Position numbers and translations under genes: made by a program
Notes under the pieces: model-generated
Database searches by the model: none
What the model saw: the letters and a program-made list of their open reading frames with translations, nothing else
What the model was told of the DNA's origin: nothing
Shown here: piece after piece, positions 27,912 to 34,439 of the stretch
Position numbering within the stretch: position 1 is the first letter of the stretch
How the letters are laid out: each line of letters begins with the position of its first letter
NCBI GenBank assembly: GCA_009885735.1
Contig: VFKD01000620.1
Location: forward strand, 1-34,439
Direction of reading: 5' to 3'
Origin: a bacterium
Lineage (GTDB): Bacteria; Armatimonadota; Chthonomonadetes; Chthonomonadales; CAJBBX01
DNA length: 34,439 nucleotides

Positions 27912-29339
27912 CTACTTGCTCGCAGTCACCTGGCGCAAGTGCCCTGAAGCCTTCGCTGTTCCGGCCAACTGCAGCTCGACCACGGTCGCTGTGGGATCGA
28001 GCTTGGTCGGACGGCTGATGTACACAGTCCCAGCCGGTCCAGCCGCTCTCGTCACCTTGAGTCGCTCCTTGCCGAGCAGAGCCGAAGCCGATCGAACCTC
28101 TGCCGACAAGCCCGACACTCGCAGTCCGTCCGCGGGCCAATCAAAGACATGGAGGTATAGGCGATTACCCTTCTGTGTGCATCGACCGTCGAACTCAAGC
28201 TTCGAGATGGGTCCGGCTGAGGCGCCGTGAATAGCAGCGGCGTTGACCTTCATCCAGTCGCCCAGGCGGCTTAAGCGGTCCAAAGTCTCCGGCGTAAGCT
28301 CGCCAAGGTCGGTCGGCCCAACGTTGAGAAGGTAGTTGCCGCCCTTGGACGCTACGTCTATAAGGTTGCGAATCAAGACGCTGGCGGGCTTCCAGTTCGG
28401 GTCGTTGCGGGCAAATCCCCATGTATCGTTCATCGTCATGCAGCTTTCCCACAGGCGGCCATCCTTGAAGCCGTTTGCCGGTATCTCCTGCTCGGGAGTG
28501 CCGAAATCGCCCATAAACTCAGCCGACTTGTTCATGCCCTCCATCCCCTGTCGGCCCTTGTCCACGCGGTTATTCACGAGCGCATCCGGCTGAATGGAGC
28601 GAACATAGTGATAGAGGTCCATGCCCATCGCATGGTTCCACGTGTTTTCCCACTCGCCGTCGAACCACATCACGCCGATGCGACCGTAGTTCGTGAGCAG
28701 TTCCTTGATCTGGCCCTTCATGTAGGCAATGTACCGGTCGAACTTCGCGCCCGCAGGCGAGCGATTGTCGCCCTCCCAAGGTCGCCTGGGCAGGTAGTCC
28801 GGGTGATGCCAGTCCATGATGGAGTGGTAGAAACAGAGCACGAGCCCCTGCTTCTTGCACTCTGCCGCAAGCTCGGCAATCGGGTCTCGGCGGAAGGCGG
28901 TCGCCTTCGCGATGTTGTAGTCGCTAAGCTTGCTGTCGAACATCGCAAAGCCGTCGTGGTGCTTGCTGGTGATCACGATGTACTTCATTCCCGCATACTT
29001 CGCGGCACGAACCCACTTAGCTGCATCGAAGTTCGCGGGGTTGAAGCGCGCGGCGTACTTCTCGTACTCCTTCACCTGCATCTGCTTGTTGCTCATGTGC
29101 CATTCCGCAAGGCCTCTCGTCTTGCCGTCCTTGCCTGTCACGTCCGCCGCAACCGCGTACAGCCCCCAGTGGATGAACATGCCGAAGCGTGCATCACTCC
29201 ACCATTGCGTGCGCTTGGCAAACTGTTCCTTGGTCTCAGGAGGTCCAACTGCAGGCAGGCCAGCGGGCGCCTGACCTACGGCCGATGACGAGAGTGCAGC
29301 AAAAAGTGCAAGTAGGGTGCCGCAGTGGGATCGACGCAT
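27912..29339 (-). CDS. Alpha-L-fucosidase-like glycoside hydrolase (GH29)
   Basis: Signal peptide; WWSDARFGMFIHWGLYAV, MKYIVITSKHHDGFAMFDS, IGVMWFDGEWE (candidate nucleophile Asp), NYLLNVGPTDLGEL. Confidence 0.93.
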   Translation of the reverse strand: MRRSHCGTLLALFAALSSSAVGQAPAGLPAVGPPETKEQFAKRTQWWSDARFGMFIHWGLYAVAADVTGKDGKTRGLAEWHMSNKQMQVKEYEKYAARFNPANFDAAKWVRAAKYAGMKYIVITSKHHDGFAMFDSKLSDYNIAKATAFRRDPIAELAAECKKQGLVLCFYHSIMDWHHPDYLPRRPWEGDNRSPAGAKFDRYIAYMKGQIKELLTNYGRIGVMWFDGEWENTWNHAMGMDLYHYVRSIQPDALVNNRVDKGRQGMEGMNKSAEFMGDFGTPEQEIPANGFKDGRLWESCMTMNDTWGFARNDPNWKPASVLIRNLIDVASKGGNYLLNVGPTDLGELTPETLDRLSRLGDWMKVNAAAIHGASAGPISKLEFDGRCTQKGNRLYLHVFDWPADGLRVSGLSAEVRSASALLGKERLKVTRAAGPAGTVYISRPTKLDPTATVVELQLAGTAKASGHLRQVTASK

Positions 29340-29534
29340 GACGAGGTGTCCTTTCGCAAAGACGCAGCGAGTGATATCCGGGCGAACAGAACTAGTTTCG
29401 ACCCGTTCTCCGGTTTCTCCTAGTTGGCTCGCCCTTGTGCATGGATTGGAGACTCACATCGCACCTGAATTGAACAGGGCTTTGCTCCGATGATTGAAGC
29501 AAGGCGCATTCATACACGCAGACAGGATGGGTGG

Positions 29535-29768
29535 ATGAGACTATTTTCGGGTCGAATTCGTGAAGTCGGGCTTGCCCTCATCGAGGGCCTGGTGCTGTGC
29601 GCGATCCTTACCCTCATGTGGCTCCAGGTTTCGCCCGCAAGTCCGGACCGCCCCCTGCGTCCGCAGGCGGCTCAAACTGGCTTACCGCGTGAGAGTGCTG
29701 ATGCGCGCGGCCACCTGCCCCGCAATGTGGCTGAACGCTCGAGAATAGACGCTCTCGCCGGCCGTTAA
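29535..29768 (+). CDS. Possible small single-TM protein overlapping the Mrp gene 3' end
   Basis: MRLFSGRIREVGLALIEGLVLCAILTLMWLQVSPASP has one TM-like stretch; the 3' part is antisense to Mrp. Confidence 0.2.
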   Translation: MRLFSGRIREVGLALIEGLVLCAILTLMWLQVSPASPDRPLRPQAAQTGLPRESADARGHLPRNVAERSRIDALAGR

Positions 29769-30740
29769 GATAGCCGGAATTCCGATGTCGCCCGCCTCGC
29801 AGATGGCGGGGTCGATGGGAACCGAGCCGAGGAAGGGCACCCCAAGCTCCTCCGCAGCGCGCTTGCCTCCGCCCTTGCCAAAGATGGAGACCTCTTCACC
29901 AGAGGGCAGAATATAGCCGCTCATATTCTCGACAACTCCGAGAATCGGAATGGGCTTGCCAGTGCTCTGCTCGAGCTGCCGAAACATGAGGATGCTCTTG
30001 TTGGCAATCTCGCGCGCCACATCCTGCGGAGTCATCACCACCACCACTCCCGTGAGCTGCATTAGCTGTGCGAGCGACATCGGCGCATCGCCGGTGCCGG
30101 GAGGCAGATCGACTACCAGGTAGTCCAGCGTTCCCCACTCCACATCGCCCAGAAACTGCTGGAGCGCCTTACCGATCATTGGCCCGCGCCACACCACTGC
30201 CTTGTCCGCCTCCAGGAAGAATCCGATAGACATAAGGTGGACGCCGTGCCGCTCGACAGGCACTATCTTCTGGTTCTCGAAGGCGGGCTGCTCGCCGCTC
30301 GTTCCCATCATCATGGGGATAGAAGGACCGTAGATATCCGCGTCCAGCAAACCAACGCGGGCGCCGCTTTGTGCAAGCGCAACGGCGAGGTTGCAGGCAA
30401 CCGTCGACTTTCCCACGCCGCCCTTGCCGCTGGCAACCGCGATGACATGGGCGATTCCTGGCGCAAGCGGCCCTTCGCGTTCGGGCGCGCGCACCTGGGC
30501 GGTCATCTCGATCTCGACCTTCTCGACGCCTTCAAGCGCGGCCACCTGCGCATGTGCCTGGTCGCGGAGCAGGTCCTTGACCGGGCATGCGGGGGTGGTA
30601 AGCTCCACCTTGAACGCGATGTGCCCACCGCAGATGCGAACGTCCTTAACGAAGCCAAGCGAAACGATATCGCGGTGAAGATCGGGGTCCATGACGGCGC
30701 TGAGCGCCTGGAGAACGTCTGCTTCGGCCACCTGGGCCAT
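29682..30740 (-). CDS. Mrp/NBP35 family P-loop ATPase (DUF59/MIP18 plus ParA-like domain)
   Basis: N-terminal VLQALSAVMDPDLHRDIVSLGFVKDV; VIAVASGKGGVGKSTVACNLA; IFGKGGGKRAAEELGVPFLGSVPIDP. Confidence 0.93.
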   Translation of the reverse strand: MAQVAEADVLQALSAVMDPDLHRDIVSLGFVKDVRICGGHIAFKVELTTPACPVKDLLRDQAHAQVAALEGVEKVEIEMTAQVRAPEREGPLAPGIAHVIAVASGKGGVGKSTVACNLAVALAQSGARVGLLDADIYGPSIPMMMGTSGEQPAFENQKIVPVERHGVHLMSIGFFLEADKAVVWRGPMIGKALQQFLGDVEWGTLDYLVVDLPPGTGDAPMSLAQLMQLTGVVVVMTPQDVAREIANKSILMFRQLEQSTGKPIPILGVVENMSGYILPSGEEVSIFGKGGGKRAAEELGVPFLGSVPIDPAICEAGDIGIPAILTAGESVYSRAFSHIAGQVAARISTLTR

Positions 30741-30835
30741 AGAGGGGTGCTGCTCCCTTCCGGAGATGCGGGGAGTCTACCCGTGGGCTAGGGGGATGTC
30801 AAACGGCGGAGGCATAGGTCCGTCGTTCATGGTCT

Positions 30836-30893
30836 CATAGGTCCCATTCGTCCTATAAGTCCCATGGGACAGATGAGACGAATGGGACCTATG
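30836..30893. repeat. 58-bp concentric nested palindrome
   Basis: Outer arms CATAGGTCCCATTCGTC (30836-30852) / GACGAATGGGACCTATG (30877-30893); inner palindrome GTCCCATGGGAC (30859-30870) shares the same centre. Confidence 0.95.
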
Positions 30894-31006
30894 TAGCGGA
30901 AGCAATACCATTCAGAGAGTGACCACCACGATGCCTACCACTAATGCGCCCGCTGGACAACCGCCGTTCGCTCCCCGTGAGCGCGGCGATTCCGCTCATC
31001 CTGAGC

Positions 31007-31147
31007 CTGCCACAGTCGTTCCGTGGCAGAGTCGAAGGACCGTATCGAGCCGCAGTCGAAGAGCCAACGACACACAGTCAACACAACAACGAATCCCGGT
31101 TTCCCACGGCGTTGCCATGGGCTATCTGTGTTGTGCCCCTCCGGGGC
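31007..31147. repeat. Intergenic hairpin cluster
   Basis: CTGCCAC/GTGGCAG (31007-31029); imperfect CCCAcGGC gtt GCCaTGGG near 31103-31121; GCCCC-tcc-GGGGC (31135-31147). Confidence 0.55.
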
Positions 31148-31193
31148 GGAAAGGCGACGCCGCGCCAAATGGTGCGCCCGGCCTACGCCAATC

Positions 31194-32204
31194 CTACCGA
31201 GACTTCGCCTTTGGCGCGCCTACTGGCTGCCAGGACGGCGAACTCGCAAAGCCTCTCCGAACCAACCACCTCACCTTTCGGGTACGCAGATTCAGTATCT
31301 TCAATCCTTCGTCTGATCCGAACACGATCTCCTTGCCGTCCGGCGACCAGCAGAGGCCATTGAGCCGTTCGGTGGTATTCATCACCAGCTTCGCATTGCC
31401 GCCACCCGATGTCATGACCACGATTCCGCGTCCTCTCGTGGTCTCGGAGATTCCTCCGGGCCAAGACTCGCTGTAGCATGCCAACCACCGCCCATCAGTT
31501 GATAGCGCCGGATGATAGCAGTCGTAATACTTTGCGTCTTTGCCGTAGCCGTACAATTGCCGACGTTTGCCGCTAGACACCTCAACGGAGTGCAGGCTCG
31601 CGTACCCGGCCTCGCTGCCGTGCTCATTGAACACAATCCGTCGGCCGCCGTCCACGAAGAATGGCGAGGCGAACGCAGTCCCCGGTTGAGATTCCTGAGA
31701 CAACAGTACTCTTGGAGCTCTGCCATTGAATCCAGCTACTATCAGCCTCTCTAATTGGTCTTCGGACCGAGATGCTGCGAATACGAGCCGCTCGGTCTCT
31801 CGCGACACACTTGGTGTATAGCACGTCCATCCACGCATGCTGACTATTGTTCGCATCCCCGTGCCATTCGCCTTCACAGAGACTAGGCGGTCCCGCTGTG
31901 CAGCTAGGATCCGCTTGCCGTCCGGCATCCACACTGCATAGGTGCAGTTCCCACCCGTAACTATCCGTTTCAGACTGCTTCCATCCGTATTCACTACATA
32001 CAGATTGCCCGCGCCAGAGGTGTATCCGATGTCCTGACGTGACACAATGAAGGCGATAAGGCCGCCAGCTTTCGATGCTTGTGCGGCACGATGCAACAAT
32101 GTGAACACTACGAGGGTAGCCAGGAGGGTGGCTTGTCTCGTCGCCCTTCGCACCCGTCCCATACCTATTCGCATCTCGTCAACAGATCGGAGTTCAAAAC
32201 GCAT
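31194..32204 (-). CDS. TolB-like WD40/PD40 beta-propeller, exported
   Basis: Repeated YAVWMPDGKRI, PALSTDGRWLACYS and LCWSPDGKEIVFGSDEG motifs; N-terminal hydrophobic segment. The upstream extension to 32348 is low complexity and rejected. Confidence 0.8.
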   Translation of the reverse strand: MRFELRSVDEMRIGMGRVRRATRQATLLATLVVFTLLHRAAQASKAGGLIAFIVSRQDIGYTSGAGNLYVVNTDGSSLKRIVTGGNCTYAVWMPDGKRILAAQRDRLVSVKANGTGMRTIVSMRGWTCYTPSVSRETERLVFAASRSEDQLERLIVAGFNGRAPRVLLSQESQPGTAFASPFFVDGGRRIVFNEHGSEAGYASLHSVEVSSGKRRQLYGYGKDAKYYDCYHPALSTDGRWLACYSESWPGGISETTRGRGIVVMTSGGGNAKLVMNTTERLNGLCWSPDGKEIVFGSDEGLKILNLRTRKVRWLVRRGFASSPSWQPVGAPKAKSR

Positions 32205-32305
32205 TTTCTGTTTCCCTTTGGGCAGGGCAAGCCCCGCAGCCCTACGCAAGACCGACCAGCCGGGTCCTTCAGGGCTCGGACCGATCGGTCCATTGCAGCA
32301 ACGCG

Positions 32306-32341
32306 GTCCACTCTGTCCACCACGTCCACCCAGTCCACACC
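32306..32341. repeat. 9-bp tandem GTCCACnnn array
   Basis: GTCCAC at 32306, 32315, 32324 and 32333, exactly 9-bp spacing; degenerate GTCCAT at 32288 is in phase. Confidence 0.9.
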
Positions 32342-32370
32342 AGGTCAATCCAAGCCCGAAACCCTCCGTC

Positions 32371-33354
32371 CTACGCCGCCATCACCGCATCCATGAGGCC
32401 CAGGATGTACCCGGTCGAATAGCACCTGCCACGATGCCCCCACGGCGAGTCGTTCACCATGTGCGGCACGTGGTCGTCGATTATAAACCCGTTGAAGCCG
32501 ACATCGCGCAGCTTGCGCATCACTGCCGCCGGGTTCGAGTTGCCCTCGTTGATGAAGCACTCGGTAAAGTTCTCGGCCGTGCCCTGCACGTCCCTGAAGT
32601 GAACATAGAAGATTCGCCCACGGGTGCCGAAGTACTCGATGCTCTCCAAGACGCCCTCGCCGCCGCGCATCTCGCTCCAGCAGCCGTGGCAGTAGTCCAA
32701 GCCGTGCATGGGGCTTGGATGCGTGTCAAGCGCTCGCTTGAAATTCTCGAAGCAGTGGAACAGACGAGCAACGCCACCCAACATGGGAACCGGAGGGTCA
32801 TCCGGGTGCAGGGCAAACCGCACTCCCGCCTCCTCGCATACTGGGAGTATCCGGCTCAGATACCAGTCGTAGTTCGCCCACATCTCCTCTTCGGTATAGA
32901 TACGGCCGTGGGTCATGGGTCGCTCATTCGCGATCTCGAGGTTGAAGGAGTTTGAGATCGCCCCGCCGCGAATGGGCTCCTGGGAGTTCGTTCGCCACAC
33001 GCTGTTCGGCATCCAGTGGTACCCCAGGATGGGAATTCCTGCCTTGCCCATGTTCCGCACGGTGGCCGCCATGTTCTCCATTTGCCGTTCGCGGCCATCC
33101 GCGCCAAGCATGATCTTGTCGTAGAAGCGCACGGGCACGTTCTCGAGGCAGATGAGCCTCTGGCCGAACTCGGCCGCTCTGGCAACGGCCTTCGCCAAGT
33201 CTTCGTACTCCCATCGCTCGTCTCCGGGCATCTTCGGTGTATTCATCTGCACGTCCGAAAGCCCGCATTGCTGTGCAAAAATCATCTGCTCGTCGGTAAG
33301 CTCGCTAAACTGCCCTATCGCCACGCGCATCGGCAGCGTGCTGAGATCAATCAT
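32371..33354 (-). CDS. Mannonate dehydratase (UxuA)-like TIM-barrel enzyme
   Basis: MIDLSTLPMRVAIGQFSELTDEQMIFAQQCG, GYHWMP, ALHPDDPPVPMLGGVARLF, HGLDYCHGCWSEM, FYVHFRDVQGT, IDDHVPHMV. Confidence 0.82.
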   Translation of the reverse strand: MIDLSTLPMRVAIGQFSELTDEQMIFAQQCGLSDVQMNTPKMPGDERWEYEDLAKAVARAAEFGQRLICLENVPVRFYDKIMLGADGRERQMENMAATVRNMGKAGIPILGYHWMPNSVWRTNSQEPIRGGAISNSFNLEIANERPMTHGRIYTEEEMWANYDWYLSRILPVCEEAGVRFALHPDDPPVPMLGGVARLFHCFENFKRALDTHPSPMHGLDYCHGCWSEMRGGEGVLESIEYFGTRGRIFYVHFRDVQGTAENFTECFINEGNSNPAAVMRKLRDVGFNGFIIDDHVPHMVNDSPWGHRGRCYSTGYILGLMDAVMAA

Positions 33355-33490
33355 GTTCGTCCCTTTCGTTGCTTGCTCGAACTGCAGGGTCCGCGCGAAG
33401 CCATGTCGTACACTATTCCCATGAATGCAATCTCGTTCCTGCCAAATGTACTGCGAACAATCGTACATCGATTGCCTTGGCGGTCCGCTT

Positions 33491-34426
33491 GTGCCTGAGC
33501 TGCCGGACATTACCGTCTACGTGGAGGCGATTGCCGCGAGGGTTGTTGGACGGCAGGTGCTCGCCATCCGCACGAACGGGCCTTTCGTGCTTCGCACCGT
33601 CGCTCCGAGCCCTTCAGAGTTGGCGGGCAGAGAGGTGAAGGCAGTATCGCGCCTCGGCAAGCGAATTGTGCTCGAGCTGGACAGCGAGCGGTTTGTCTCT
33701 ATCCATCTGATGGTCTCGGGACGGCTGCATTGGAAGCCGACTGGAGCCCGACTGGCTGGAAAGGCTGCGGTTGCGGCATTCGACTTTGAGCATGGCAGCC
33801 TGATTCTCACTGAGGCCGCCTCGCGAAAGCGGGCGGCCATCCACCTCTTCGACCATCGCGAGAGCCTCGCTGAGCTTGATCGCGGCGGTCTGGAGCCGCT
33901 CACCTCAACCCTTGAGCAATTCACTGAGGCTCTGCGCCGCGAGAACCACACGCTCAAGCGTACGCTCACGGACCCTCGGCTCTTTTCCGGCATCGGCAAC
34001 TCCTATTCGGATGAGATTCTGCACGCCGCCCAGCTTTCTCCCATCAGATGGACCTCGCGCCTCACTGACGCAGAATGTGCCAGACTCTTCGACGCCACAC
34101 AAAGCTTGATCCAAACTTGGACCGAGCGCCTGCGAGCAGAATGCGGCAACGGTTTCCCGAGCAAGGTGACGGCATTTCGTCCGGACATGGCGGTCCACGG
34201 CAAGTACGGACAGCCCTGCCCTCGCTGCGGCGCGGAAGTGCAGCACATCGTCTATGCCGAGAACGAATGTAACTACTGCCCGACATGCCAAACTCACGGG
34301 AAGCTCCTGGCAGACCGGGGCTTGAGCCGGCTGCTGAAGGGCGATTGGCCCAAAACCGTAGCGGAGTTGGAGGAGCGCAAGGCTGCGATGCGTGACACAG
34401 TCTCCATCCATATCGATACGAATTGA
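33491..34426 (+). CDS. Fpg/Nei family DNA glycosylase
   Basis: GTG start giving PELPD N-terminus (required catalytic Pro); GIGNSYSDEILHAAQLSP (H2TH); C-terminal CPRCGAEVQHIVYAENECNYCPTCQ zinc finger. The track start 33425 would bury the N-terminal Pro. Confidence 0.9.
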   Translation: MPELPDITVYVEAIAARVVGRQVLAIRTNGPFVLRTVAPSPSELAGREVKAVSRLGKRIVLELDSERFVSIHLMVSGRLHWKPTGARLAGKAAVAAFDFEHGSLILTEAASRKRAAIHLFDHRESLAELDRGGLEPLTSTLEQFTEALRRENHTLKRTLTDPRLFSGIGNSYSDEILHAAQLSPIRWTSRLTDAECARLFDATQSLIQTWTERLRAECGNGFPSKVTAFRPDMAVHGKYGQPCPRCGAEVQHIVYAENECNYCPTCQTHGKLLADRGLSRLLKGDWPKTVAELEERKAAMRDTVSIHIDTN

Positions 34427-34439
34427 AATCGGGAGATCA

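Overview
34.4-kb bacterial chromosomal window, GC-rich. The lineage probably has an outer membrane, since one gene product looks like an outer-membrane beta-barrel; no taxon is assigned. The accessory core is 1440-11913: SNF2-family helicase, MerR-like/DUF433 protein, XRE-ImmA/IrrE protease, DUF4411 PIN-like protein, type III Mod-like beta-class DNA methyltransferase, GxxExxY PD-(D/E)XK-like protein, and type III Res-like helicase-nuclease. Several junctions overlap by 1-4 nt, which suggests one co-translated defence/modification operon with an embedded toxin-antitoxin-like module. The segment between mod and res is built from repeats based on TGAACCACGAAnnACGCGAAnnACGCGAAAAgg. These repeats supply start and stop codons. 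The rest is mostly ordinary: typA/bipA, an SDR, three tandem Uma2 genes on an exact 612-bp period, a DUF697-like protein, MoxR-DUF58-transglutaminase, holA, a compact GH29/PD-(D/E)XK/TPR/outer-membrane-protein block, Mrp, a TolB-like propeller, a UxuA-like enzyme and an Fpg/Nei-like glycosylase. Non-coding structure includes a concentric nested palindrome and clusters of short hairpins. Family names come from motifs read in the translations; no database search was run.
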